Assembly (NCBI GenBank): GCA_016717005.1
Contig: JADJUF010000001.1
Span: 1,302,001-1,366,000 of the forward strand
Direction of reading: 5' to 3'
Length of the DNA: 64,000 nucleotides
Source: Myxococcales bacterium
GTDB lineage: Bacteria; Myxococcota_A; Polyangia; Haliangiales; Haliangiaceae
Positions 15,771-26,488 of this stretch are shown piece after piece (the stretch's first letter is position 1; each line of letters begins with the position of its first letter). Below the pieces are notes generated by a model. That model worked only from the letters and a program-made list of their open reading frames with translations. It made no database searches and had not been told where the DNA came from. The position numbers and the translations under genes were made by a program.

Positions 15771-17810
15771 ATGTCGTCTCGTGCCGGCGCCGAGAGCCGG
15801 GCTCGTCGGATCCTGCGCTGGCTGGCGCCGTCGCTGATCGCGACCCTGGCCGCCGCGGCGATCGCCGGGCTGATCGACGCCGCGACCTACGCCGATGGCC
15901 CGACCCGGATCGCGGTCACCGCCGGCTTCGCGGTCGCCCTCGCCGCGCCGGTGCTGCTGGCGCTGGCGCTGGCGGTGCGCGCCGCGGTCGCGACCTGGCG
16001 GCCGCGGGCGCTGATCGCCCGGCTGACCGACGCCGACGGCGCGGCGCCGCGCCTGGCCGGGTGGCTGCTCGGCGGCGGGCTCGGGCTGGCGCTGGTGGCG
16101 GTCGCGACCCACCAGACGGTGATCGTGCTGGCGCGCGCGACCGCGTGGAAGCCGCGCACGATCAGCGTGCTGTTCCCGCTGGTGATGGTCGCGGCGGTCG
16201 CGATCATCGCGATCGCGACCGTGCCGATCGCGGCCGGGCTGGGCCGCGCCCTGGCCGCGCTCGAGGCCTGGCGGGCCCGTCGCCGGGGCCGACCGACGCT
16301 GACGCCGACCGTGGTCCTGCTCGGCACCGCGCTGGTGCTGGCCGCCGCCGCCGCCGCGGCCTGGCTGATCGTGGTGCGGCCGCTGATCCGGACGCTCGCG
16401 CTCGACGGCGCCGGGTTCGTGGTCGTCGCGCTGGCGGTGCTCGCGGCCGTGCACCTGAGCTGGGGCCGGCTGCCGCGCCCGGGCCAGGCCGCGGTGACCG
16501 CGACCGCGCTGGTGCTGGCGCTGGGCCTCGGCGCCAGCGCGACCTGGGCCCGGCTGGCGCGCCCGACGCTCTTGCTCGGGCTGTGGGGCAACGACGGCTT
16601 CGGCGCGCTGGCGATCGACGTCGTCGTCAACATCCGCAAGGTCCGCGCGGCGGTGCCGGCGGCGGCGCTGCGCCCGACCCCGCGCCCGGGCGCGCCGCGG
16701 CGCGACATCATCCTGCTCACGATCGACACGTTCCGGCCCGATCGCCTCGCCGCCTACGGCGGGCCGGTGTCGACGCCGGCCTTGGCCGGGCTGGCCGCGC
16801 GCGGCACGATCTTCGATCTGGCGCTGGCGCCGTCCAACGTCACGCGCCGATCGCTGCCGGCGCTGGCGACCGGCGTCGCCGCGACCCGCGTGCGCGGCCG
16901 GGTCGCCGGCTGGGCGCTGCGCCTCGACCCGCGCCACATCACGATCGCCGAGCGGCTGCGCGCCGGCGGCTACCGCACGGTCGGGCTGTTCTGCTGCGAG
17001 GGGTTCTGGAGCGCGACCCGCCCGACCGGCCTCGAGGGCGGTTTCGGCGAGCTGGTCATCGAGCACGACGCCGACGCGCTGGTGGCGGCGCTGGCGCAGC
17101 GCCTGGCCGCGCGGCCGGCCGACGATCCGCCGCTGTTCGCGTGGCTGCACTTCATCGAGCTGCACGAGTGGGCCGGCGGCGATCCCGACATGCGGCCCGA
17201 GCACCGGCGGCTCTACGACGACGCGCTCGGCCGGGTCGACGCCTCGGTCGGGCGGCTGGCCGAGGCGATCGCCGCGCTGCCGCCCGAGCGCCAGCCGATC
17301 GTGATCGTCACCGGCGACCACAGCGAGGCCCTCGGCGATCACGGCCAGCCGTTCCACTCGAGCGATCTCTACAACTCGCAGGTGCAGGTGCCGCTGATCA
17401 TCGCCGGCCCCGGCGTCGCGGTCCGGCGGGTCGACGAGGCCGTCAGCCTGCTCGATCTCGCGCCGACGATCCTGGCCTTGGCCGGGTTCGAGCCGCTGCC
17501 GCACCCGTGGTTCGACGGCCGCCCCCTCGACGATCTGGTGACCGGCGCCCGCGCGCCCGATCCCGCCGCGGGCCGCGCCTACGCCGCGATGATCGTCGAT
17601 CGGTTCATGCGCACCGGCCGGCTGGCGCTGGTGGTCGGCCGCTGGAAGCTGATCCGCACGCTCGGTGGCAAGGACGAGCTCTACGATCTCGGCAGCGATC
17701 CGCGCGAGCTGGCCGATCGGGCCGCGACCTCGCCGGCCGAGCTGCGCCGGATGCAGGGCGAGCTCGAGGCCCAGCGCGCCCGCGACCGGGCGTCGCCGTT
17801 CTGGCAGTGA
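15771..17810 (+). CDS. Membrane-anchored sulfatase-fold enzyme with Thr nucleophile
   Basis: The 679-aa protein has six or so N-terminal membrane helices (to about residue 265) and an extracytoplasmic alkaline-phosphatase-superfamily domain. Metal-site elements are visible: LLTID319TFRPDRLAAYGG and VTGDHSEALGDHG. The position of the sulfatase formylglycine Cys/Ser is Thr358 in NVTRRSLPALATG, so the (C/S)xPxR maturation motif is absent. A Thr nucleophile with N-terminal helices is the layout of LtaS and EptA-type lipid head-group transferases, so a phospho-transfer role is at least as likely as sulfatase activity. It sits beside two GT-C proteins. Confidence 0.7.
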   Translation: MSSRAGAESRARRILRWLAPSLIATLAAAAIAGLIDAATYADGPTRIAVTAGFAVALAAPVLLALALAVRAAVATWRPRALIARLTDADGAAPRLAGWLLGGGLGLALVAVATHQTVIVLARATAWKPRTISVLFPLVMVAAVAIIAIATVPIAAGLGRALAALEAWRARRRGRPTLTPTVVLLGTALVLAAAAAAAWLIVVRPLIRTLALDGAGFVVVALAVLAAVHLSWGRLPRPGQAAVTATALVLALGLGASATWARLARPTLLLGLWGNDGFGALAIDVVVNIRKVRAAVPAAALRPTPRPGAPRRDIILLTIDTFRPDRLAAYGGPVSTPALAGLAARGTIFDLALAPSNVTRRSLPALATGVAATRVRGRVAGWALRLDPRHITIAERLRAGGYRTVGLFCCEGFWSATRPTGLEGGFGELVIEHDADALVAALAQRLAARPADDPPLFAWLHFIELHEWAGGDPDMRPEHRRLYDDALGRVDASVGRLAEAIAALPPERQPIVIVTGDHSEALGDHGQPFHSSDLYNSQVQVPLIIAGPGVAVRRVDEAVSLLDLAPTILALAGFEPLPHPWFDGRPLDDLVTGARAPDPAAGRAYAAMIVDRFMRTGRLALVVGRWKLIRTLGGKDELYDLGSDPRELADRAATSPAELRRMQGELEAQRARDRASPFWQ

Positions 17811-17877
17811 CGGTCAGGGCGTCGCCGGGCTGGCCGTGACGGTCATCCGCGTCGCCGTTCTGGCAGTGACCGTCACC
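17790..17877. repeat. About 30-bp tandem repeat of the sulfatase-like gene's 3' end
   Basis: Three units beginning GCGTCGCCG occur at 17790, 17819 and 17849. The first is the last codons and TGA stop of the sulfatase-like gene; the next two are copies in the 3' flank, and the third runs into the stop of the convergent gene at 17873. Within it GTGACGGTCA (17836-17845) and TGACCGTCAC (17867-17876) are a perfect 10-bp inverted repeat that could act as a terminator for both strands. Confidence 0.75.
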
Positions 17878-20056
17878 GCCGCGGGCGCAGCTCGACGTAG
17901 TCGATCGCCAGGACCTCGCCCTTGCGCGCGGTCGGCATGCGGAAGCCGATCCGGTGGCGGCCCGGGGTCAGCTCGACCGCGATCGGGTGCGAGGTGATCG
18001 CCCAGGTCGGGCCCGCGGTGGCCAGCGCGCGCGCCACGACGACGCCGTCGACGGTGACGTCGATCGCCGGGCTGCCCGGGTGGTCGACGATCGCCAGGTC
18101 GAGCGTCATCGGCCCGGCGTCGGCCGCGAGCGCCCACACCGGCAGCGAGAACCGCGCGCCCGGTCGGTCGATCGCGAACCGCAGCGCCTCGCCGCCCGAC
18201 AAGGTCACGCCGCCGACCGCCGGCCCGGGCGCGCGATCGCCGAACCCGCCGCGGGCGTCGTCGAGCGGGTACAGCGCGCCGGCCTCGTGGCGCATCGGCG
18301 CGTCGGGCGCGAACTCGAGCGGCACGAACCGCGTCCCCTGCATGCGCAGCGGCCGCCGCTCGGGGTACAGGCGCGCGAAGCCGGCGTCGGCGGCGTCGCC
18401 CAGGTCCTTGACCACCAGCGGCCGGTTGTGACGGAGCTCGACCGGGTCGAACAACACCGTCGCCGGCAGGGTCATCGAGTCGACGAACACCAGCGCGTCG
18501 CGCAGGGCCGGCGCCTCGAGCGCGGCGACCATCGTGCCGCCGCCGGTGCGCGGGCGCTTGCCGGCGTGGGCGCGCACCGCGGGCCAGCTGGCGATCATGC
18601 CGGTGACCAGCACCGCCGGCAACGCCGCCGCCAGCGCGCCGGCCAGCGCCGCCGCCACCCGCGGCCGCGGCACCCGCGCCAGGAGCGCGCCCAGATCGAC
18701 GACCGCGGCGGCGCTGGCGATGAGCGCGATCGGCCACGCCAGGTAGTAGAAGCGCGCCCCGTAGATCACGCCGTGATAGAAGAACAGGCCGTAGCCGACG
18801 ACGGTGGCCACGAACACGCCGCCGACCAGCGCCAGGCCGCGCGCGCGGGCGCCGCCCCGCACCGCCGCGCCCAGCAGGCCCAGCACCGGCAACAGCGCCA
18901 GCGGCGTCCACCCGAACGAGTAGCGCACCCACGCGTCGAGGCGCTTCTTGCTGTTGGCCACCGCGTGCTTGGGCGCGAAGCCCTTGGGCCCGAAGCTCGT
19001 GCCCTGGGTGATCGGGCACTCGCCGACGCCGGGCCCGAAGCCGATCCGGAAGCAGTCGCCGCGCCGCTCCTTCAGCTGCATGTAGCGCTGCTGCGGCGGC
19101 AAGAACGCGTCGCCGGTGAGCGCGCGGTTGTAGAGCAGGTACGCGCCGGCGATCGGCAGCGCGCACGCGATCGCCAGCGCCAGCCGCCGCGCGGCGACCA
19201 CCCGCCCGCGCGCCAGCGCCAGCCCCAACACCGGCACCAGCGCCGCGGCGATCACCACCGCGTCGAGCTGCCGGGTCGCGCCCAGGAACGCCAGCGCCGC
19301 GCCGCCAGCGCCGGCCCAGCGCGCGCGGTGTTCGGTCGCCCCGGCGACGCCGCGCATGAGGCCCAGCACCGCCAGCGCCGCCGCCAGCGCCGCGGTCGGG
19401 TGGGCCATGAAGCTGGCCGCGTTCATCAGCCGGAACCACGACGCCAGGTACAGGAGCACCACCACCCGCGCGCCGACGCCGTCGCGGCCGAGCAGATCCT
19501 CGGCCAGCAGGAACAGCACCAGCACCAGCGCCGCGCCCAGGATCGGGTTGATCCAGCCCGGCGCGCCGGCGACCTCACCGACCGCGAGCAGCGCGCCGTA
19601 GCCGGGCGGGAACACCGCGTACCACTGGTCGTGATCGTGGACGCCCCACGACACGTAGAAGAACTCGGTCGCCGGCGGCGACGGCGCGATCAGCTCGCCG
19701 TGCGCGAACGTCCGCGCGGTGTGCAGGTAGCCGAGCTCGTCGGGCACGTCGGGCACGCCCCGGGCGATCGCGTGGTGGGCCCACACCCCGGTGCCGAGCG
19801 CGACGATCACCGCGGCGCCGACGAACCACCGCCGCGGCGGCCACGCCAGCACCCGCGCCGGCGACCAGCCGCGCGCCGCCGCCACCGCGCCCGCGATCAC
19901 GGCCAGCGCCACCGCGAGCCCGCGGCCGCCGCGCAGCGCCGGGCCGACCGCGTCGCCGATCAACCCGCGCGCGCCCAGCGCCAGCCCGACCGCGCACGCC
20001 AGCGCCACCACCGCGACGAAGCCGCGCGCCAGCCAGGCGACGACGCGCTCGATCAC
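17873..20056 (-). CDS. GT-C-fold-like multi-spanning membrane protein (ArnT/PMT type)
   Basis: The 727-aa protein has about twelve membrane helices to residue ~470. The motif DVPDELGYLHTARTFAHGEL in the first large loop is the Asp/Glu-containing region of the PMT/ArnT/GT39-83 glycosyltransferases. A C-terminal beta-sandwich-like domain follows (from about residue 560). The start is a GTG whose GTGA overlaps the stop of the upstream PHP gene, indicating translational coupling. The enzyme probably transfers a sugar from a polyprenyl phosphate donor on the periplasmic face; the target is unknown. It converges on the sulfatase-like gene. Confidence 0.7.
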   Translation of the reverse strand: MIERVVAWLARGFVAVVALACAVGLALGARGLIGDAVGPALRGGRGLAVALAVIAGAVAAARGWSPARVLAWPPRRWFVGAAVIVALGTGVWAHHAIARGVPDVPDELGYLHTARTFAHGELIAPSPPATEFFYVSWGVHDHDQWYAVFPPGYGALLAVGEVAGAPGWINPILGAALVLVLFLLAEDLLGRDGVGARVVVLLYLASWFRLMNAASFMAHPTAALAAALAVLGLMRGVAGATEHRARWAGAGGAALAFLGATRQLDAVVIAAALVPVLGLALARGRVVAARRLALAIACALPIAGAYLLYNRALTGDAFLPPQQRYMQLKERRGDCFRIGFGPGVGECPITQGTSFGPKGFAPKHAVANSKKRLDAWVRYSFGWTPLALLPVLGLLGAAVRGGARARGLALVGGVFVATVVGYGLFFYHGVIYGARFYYLAWPIALIASAAAVVDLGALLARVPRPRVAAALAGALAAALPAVLVTGMIASWPAVRAHAGKRPRTGGGTMVAALEAPALRDALVFVDSMTLPATVLFDPVELRHNRPLVVKDLGDAADAGFARLYPERRPLRMQGTRFVPLEFAPDAPMRHEAGALYPLDDARGGFGDRAPGPAVGGVTLSGGEALRFAIDRPGARFSLPVWALAADAGPMTLDLAIVDHPGSPAIDVTVDGVVVARALATAGPTWAITSHPIAVELTPGRHRIGFRMPTARKGEVLAIDYVELRPRR

Positions 20057-21699
20057 GGCGCGGCCGCCGCGGGCAGCGCCACCCGGATCGGGTTGATGAT
20101 CGCGAACGGCACCACGCCGGGGCGGTGCTTCTCGACCTGGTAGGTGCCGGTCAGCCAGGTCGGCAGCGGCTCGTCGCCGCCGGCGTCGACGCCGATCCAG
20201 GTCGGGCCGGTGATCGGCACCTCGAGCGTCAGGCGGTGGCGGCGCACGCCGCGGGGCACCGGCTCGGTCCGCACCACCACGCCGCCGACGATCACCCGGA
20301 TCGCGTCGGTGTGGACGTGCCGCGCCTGGGCCAGCTCGACGTCGATCCGCACCCGGCCGCTGGCCGCGATCACGGTCTGGCCGGGCCCGGCGCTGGCGCC
20401 GCCGGCGACGTCGACGACCTCGACGTCGAGCCACGGGCCGGTGGTCGCGACCGCGCGGCGGGCCCGCACCTGGGCCACGAACGCCGCCTCGTCGAACGGC
20501 GCGACCGTGGCCGCGCGCGGGTCGTCGTAGAGCACGTAGGTGCGCGCGACGCCGTCGAGGACGCCGTTCAGGTGGTGGGTGTCGCTGGTGCCGACGCCGG
20601 TGACCCAGGCGCCGTGGGCGATCAGCGCGTAGAAGTCGCGCACCCCCTGATCGCTGCGACGATCGCCGGGCGCGTTGAACGCGGTGTGCCCGGCCAGCAC
20701 CTCGACCGCGTCGAAGTCGAGCGGGAACGGCGGCGGCCAGCGCACGCCGTCCCAGCCGGCGTTGTCGAACAGCGCGTACATGCGGAAGCGCGGGTGGTTG
20801 ACCTGCACGATCGGTCGGCCCGGCTGGGCCCGGCCCCAGGCCATCAGCGCCGCCGGATCCATCGCCGCCAGGGCCGCGGCGTCGGGGCTGCCGCCGCGCG
20901 GCCCGGGCGCGACCGGCACCGGGTACACGCCCAGGTGCACGCCGTCGCTGCCCAGCTCGTTGGACGCGATCGACGCCAGCACGCCGTCGAGCCCGGCCGC
21001 CGTGATCGCGGCGTCGAGATCGCCGTTCGACGCGTGATCGGACAGCGCCGTGACCGCGATGCCGGCGCAGGCCTGGCTCATCGCCCGCAGGGTGTCGGGC
21101 ACGCCCGAGTCGTTCGAGCGCGCGGCGTGGACGTGCAGGTCCGCGACCAGCGCGCCGTCGACCTGCCACGCCCGCTCGAGCGCGATGTCGAGCCGGGCCG
21201 CGGCGCCGGCCGCGAGCGTGACCTCGCCGTCCCAGAGCTCGTGCTCGAAGTCGCGCCACGCGGTCACGCGGTAGCGCCCGAGCGGCAGCGCCGGCGACGG
21301 CTCGCAGTCGTCGCCGCCGCCGACCGGCAAGGTCGCGACCCCGTCGGGCACCAGCACGCCGGCGACGGTGCCGATCGCGCGCGGGCCCAGCTGGCAGCTG
21401 CCCGTGGCCTGGCGCACGCCGCCGTAGAGCTCGGCCCGGCCCATCGGCAGCGGCGCGTCGCCGTCCCAGAACAACACCCGGGCCGCGACCGGCGGGCCGC
21501 CGAGGCCGTCGGTGATGCGCAGGGTCAAGGTCGCGGCTGCCAGCGGCCGCGCCTGCTTGCGACAGCCGCCGACCACCGCCGCGGCCGCGAGCGCCACGAC
21601 GACCGGCGCGACGCGGCCGCGCCTCGACGACGACGCGCCCGGCGATGGACCTCGCGGCAGCTCGGACGGTGGGCGCCCCACGACGGCGCGTTGTACCAC
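20053..21699 (-). CDS. PHP-domain metallohydrolase lipoprotein (CehA/McbA-like)
   Basis: The 548-aa product has a Cys at 46 within VVGGC after a hydrophobic stretch, suggesting a lipoprotein. The PHP domain shows DLHVHAARSNDSG, SDHAS, NELGSDGVHLGVYP, VNHPRF and GTSDTHH, giving the His/Asp metal ligands expected of a bi- or trinuclear hydrolase. A preceding beta domain (residues 50-180) and a C-terminal beta domain flank it. CehA/McbA relatives hydrolyse esters or carbamates; the substrate here is unknown. It is the first gene of a coupled pair with the GT-C gene. The GTG at 21699 gives a long n-region; GTG at 21681 is an alternative. Confidence 0.75.
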   Translation of the reverse strand: MVQRAVVGRPPSELPRGPSPGASSSRRGRVAPVVVALAAAAVVGGCRKQARPLAAATLTLRITDGLGGPPVAARVLFWDGDAPLPMGRAELYGGVRQATGSCQLGPRAIGTVAGVLVPDGVATLPVGGGDDCEPSPALPLGRYRVTAWRDFEHELWDGEVTLAAGAAARLDIALERAWQVDGALVADLHVHAARSNDSGVPDTLRAMSQACAGIAVTALSDHASNGDLDAAITAAGLDGVLASIASNELGSDGVHLGVYPVPVAPGPRGGSPDAAALAAMDPAALMAWGRAQPGRPIVQVNHPRFRMYALFDNAGWDGVRWPPPFPLDFDAVEVLAGHTAFNAPGDRRSDQGVRDFYALIAHGAWVTGVGTSDTHHLNGVLDGVARTYVLYDDPRAATVAPFDEAAFVAQVRARRAVATTGPWLDVEVVDVAGGASAGPGQTVIAASGRVRIDVELAQARHVHTDAIRVIVGGVVVRTEPVPRGVRRHRLTLEVPITGPTWIGVDAGGDEPLPTWLTGTYQVEKHRPGVVPFAIINPIRVALPAAAAP

Positions 21700-21737
21700 G
21701 CGCGGTCGTGGCGATTGCGCGGCTGGGGCCGGCGCGC

Positions 21738-21743
21738 CAGGAT
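21738..21743 (+). promoter_or_regulatory. -10-like hexamer CAGGAT
   Basis: CAGGAT, one mismatch from the TAGGAT used elsewhere, ends 6 nt before the GTG at 21750 and supports that start. Confidence 0.4.
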
Positions 21744-21749
21744 GCGCCG

Positions 21750-23903
<2,154 letters not shown>

Positions 23904-23905
23904 CC

Positions 23906-24868
23906 ATGGCCGGCGTGTGCCCCGTGTGCGGCGGCGAGATCCCGACGATGGATCTTGACGCCACCGGGCGCGGCCGCTGCCCCGCGTGCGCGCGCGCGGA
24001 CGCACAGGTGCCGGCGACGCAACCGACCGCGCAGCCCTCGGCGCTCCTGTGGCTGACCCGGCGCACCGAGGGCGCCGGGCCGATCGCCGACGGTCCGTTC
24101 CGCCAGGCCGGCGCGCCCCGCCCGATGACCGTGCTCGAGGTCCGCGCGGTCGACGCGACCGATCCGCGGCCCGCGGTGACGGTGACCGACCGCGACCTCA
24201 TCGGGCTCACGACGGTGGCGCGCGCCGACGTGACCGCGCTGGGGTGCGCGGCCGCGGCCGACGGGCGGTGGGCGCTGGTCGCGGTGGCCGGCGCGCGCGT
24301 GGCGCTGGCCCGCGGCTCGCCGCCGTCGGTGGCGGCGATGGCGCGGCTCCTGTCCGAGGAGCTGGCGCTGCCGCGGCTCGCCGCGGCCGAGCCCGCGACG
24401 GCGCTGGTGCCGCCCGGCTGGATCGCGACGCGCATGCCCGACGACGCGCTCGCGCTGGGGCCGCGCCGATCGAGCCGCGCGCTGGTCGCCGGCGTCGCGG
24501 GGATCGCGCTCGGCGCGGCCGCGCTGGCGCGCGCGCTCGGCAGCCCGGTGGACGCGGCGATCGGCGCGGGCGTCCAGGCCGCGCTGGTCGGCGCCGTCGG
24601 CGCGGTGGTGCTGCACCTCGGCCAGCGCTACCGGCGCCGCGCCACCCTCGACCGGCGCGGCCTGCGCTGGGCCGGCGGCGGCGCCGCGGGCGCGCTGCCG
24701 CTGGCGGCGATCGATCGGTTCCTCGCCCCGGGCCCGGGCGACGACGTGGTCGTGGTCGTCGCCGACGACCGGGCCCGGCCGGTGTTCACCGAGACGCCGG
24801 GCGCCCGCGCGATCGCGACCGCGCTCAACCTCGAGCTCGACCGCCTGCGGGCGCCGGGCCGGCGCTGA
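23906..24868 (+). CDS. Zinc-ribbon membrane protein, unknown function
   Basis: The 320-aa protein begins with a four-Cys zinc ribbon (CPVCGGEIP and CPACA, residues about 5-31). Two hydrophobic helices lie around residues 195-240 (VAGVAGIALGAAALARAL and AALVGAVGAVVLHLG). The C-terminal third (RRGLRWAGGGAAGALPL, VVVVVADD) resembles a small PH-like beta domain. The gene begins 2 bp after the peptidase gene, so the pair is likely one transcription unit. No catalytic motif is seen. Confidence 0.6.
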   Translation: MAGVCPVCGGEIPTMDLDATGRGRCPACARADAQVPATQPTAQPSALLWLTRRTEGAGPIADGPFRQAGAPRPMTVLEVRAVDATDPRPAVTVTDRDLIGLTTVARADVTALGCAAAADGRWALVAVAGARVALARGSPPSVAAMARLLSEELALPRLAAAEPATALVPPGWIATRMPDDALALGPRRSSRALVAGVAGIALGAAALARALGSPVDAAIGAGVQAALVGAVGAVVLHLGQRYRRRATLDRRGLRWAGGGAAGALPLAAIDRFLAPGPGDDVVVVVADDRARPVFTETPGARAIATALNLELDRLRAPGRR

Positions 24869-24984
24869 CCGACCGCCGCCGCCGTGCGCGCGTCGCGCGC
24901 GCCACCGCGGTCGCGCGCCACGATCCTCGCCAGGACGCGCGCGCCCGGATCTGATCGCGCGGCTCGCTCCCGTCGCGCCTGCGC

Positions 24985-24990
24985 TACGCT
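24985..24990 (+). promoter_or_regulatory. -10 hexamer TACGCT (leaderless promoter)
   Basis: TACGCT ends 6 nt before the GTG at 24997. The same hexamer and spacing precede the sigma factor gene at 63518. Confidence 0.55.
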
Positions 24991-24996
24991 GCGGGA

Positions 24997-26436
24997 GTGC
25001 GCCTGGGTCCGATCTCGGTCGGCGACGACGTCGGCGGCGGCCGCGTCGTCGCGATCGCGCGCGCGGCGGGCGAGGCCATCGTCACCGTCGAGCTGGCCGG
25101 TGGCCAGCCGCTCGCGTTCGCGCTCACCAGGACGGTGACACGCCGCGGCCCGTTCGCCGCGCTGCCGGCCCTGACCTACCGCGCGACCGCGCTGCCGTTC
25201 GCCGGGTTCGCCGCGGTCGGCGCGGCGCTGGCGACCCGGCTGGCGCCGGCGTGGCCCGCGGTGCTCGACGAAGCGGCCGCGCCGACGTCCTGGCCCGACG
25301 CCATCCGCGCGCTCGGCGACGATCCGTGGGCGACGCGCGCGCTCGTCGACCTGCTGCCCGCCGAGGCGCTGGCGCGGCGGGCCTGCGTCGCGCCGTGGAC
25401 CCGGCTCGAGTACGGCCGCCGCGATCAATACGGGCCGTGCTGCGCCGACTTCCAGGCCGCGCCCGCGCTCGGCCACGCCGATCCGCTGACCTTGTGGCGG
25501 TCGCCGCACCTGCGCGAGTTCCGGCGCGCGCTGGCCGCGCCGCGGCCGCCGTCGACCTGCCGCGCGACCTGCCCGCGCCTGGTCGGGCGCTCCGACACGC
25601 TCGCGGGCATGATCGTCCGCGGCGGCCCACCGGCGTTCCTGGCCAACCAGATCGGCGCCGTCACCGCGATCCTCGACGGCGACGACGATCCGCCGACCAC
25701 GCCGCTCGAGCTGGTGTGCTCGGCGACGAGCTACTGCAACTACGACTGCTTGATGTGCAGCCACGGCGAGCTCGGCTCGCTCGCCGACGAGCTGCCGGCG
25801 GCGTTCTACGCCGCGCTGGCGCCGCTCTTGCCCGGGCTCAACCGCCTCGAGGTGCTCGGCGGCGAGCCGCTGGCGTCGCCGGTGCTGCGCGAGGTCCTGG
25901 CCGGGCCGCTCCTGGCGACCGCGCCCCACGTCGAGGTCGCGCTCACGACCAACGGCTCGTACCTGACGCCGACCGAGCTGGCGCGCTACCGCCACGTCCG
26001 CCTCGGTCACGTCACCGTCAGCCTCAACGCCGCCACCGCCGCGACCTACGCCGCGGTCAACCGCGGCCTCCCGCTGGCGCGCGTGCGCGCGCACCTCGAC
26101 GCGCTGCTCGCCGCGCACCGCGCCCACCGCAACCCGGTCGCGATCACCTACAGCATGGTGCTGCTCCGCGGCAACGTGCACGAGCTCGAGGCGTTCGCCG
26201 CGCTGGCCGAGGCCGACGACGTCGCGGTGCGGTTCATGCTGCCGATGGGCGATCGCAACCACGCGAGCATCCTGTGCGACCCGGCGGCGATGCGCGCCGC
26301 AGTCGCCGGGCTGACCGCGGTCGCGGCCCGGCTGCGCGCGCGCGGGCGCGCGGGCGAGGCCCTGCGCGTCGACGGCGAGGCCGGCGTGCTGACCGAGCGC
26401 CTGCGCCGGGGCCTGGTCCGGGCCCTGCCCGATTGA
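24997..26436 (+). CDS. Radical SAM protein with SPASM/twitch-like domain placed N-terminally
   Basis: The 479-aa product starts with GTG. The radical SAM core begins near residue 240 with C247-NYD-C251-LM-C254 followed by NRLEVLGGEPL and ALTTNGSYLT. Before it, residues about 128-195 look like an auxiliary-cluster domain: C130-VAPWTRLEY, GP-C148-C149-ADF, LWRSPHLREFRRAL and T-C188-RAT-C192-P, which is the SPASM/twitch pattern normally found after the barrel. No such domain follows the barrel. Peptide- or sugar-modifying chemistry is typical of SPASM enzymes, but the substrate is unknown. A second radical SAM gene lies 52 bp downstream. Confidence 0.75.
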   Translation: MRLGPISVGDDVGGGRVVAIARAAGEAIVTVELAGGQPLAFALTRTVTRRGPFAALPALTYRATALPFAGFAAVGAALATRLAPAWPAVLDEAAAPTSWPDAIRALGDDPWATRALVDLLPAEALARRACVAPWTRLEYGRRDQYGPCCADFQAAPALGHADPLTLWRSPHLREFRRALAAPRPPSTCRATCPRLVGRSDTLAGMIVRGGPPAFLANQIGAVTAILDGDDDPPTTPLELVCSATSYCNYDCLMCSHGELGSLADELPAAFYAALAPLLPGLNRLEVLGGEPLASPVLREVLAGPLLATAPHVEVALTTNGSYLTPTELARYRHVRLGHVTVSLNAATAATYAAVNRGLPLARVRAHLDALLAAHRAHRNPVAITYSMVLLRGNVHELEAFAALAEADDVAVRFMLPMGDRNHASILCDPAAMRAAVAGLTAVAARLRARGRAGEALRVDGEAGVLTERLRRGLVRALPD

Positions 26437-26488
26437 GGGCGCGCCCGCGGCCCTTGCGTCGGCCGCGGATCGGGGCGATCCACGACGC

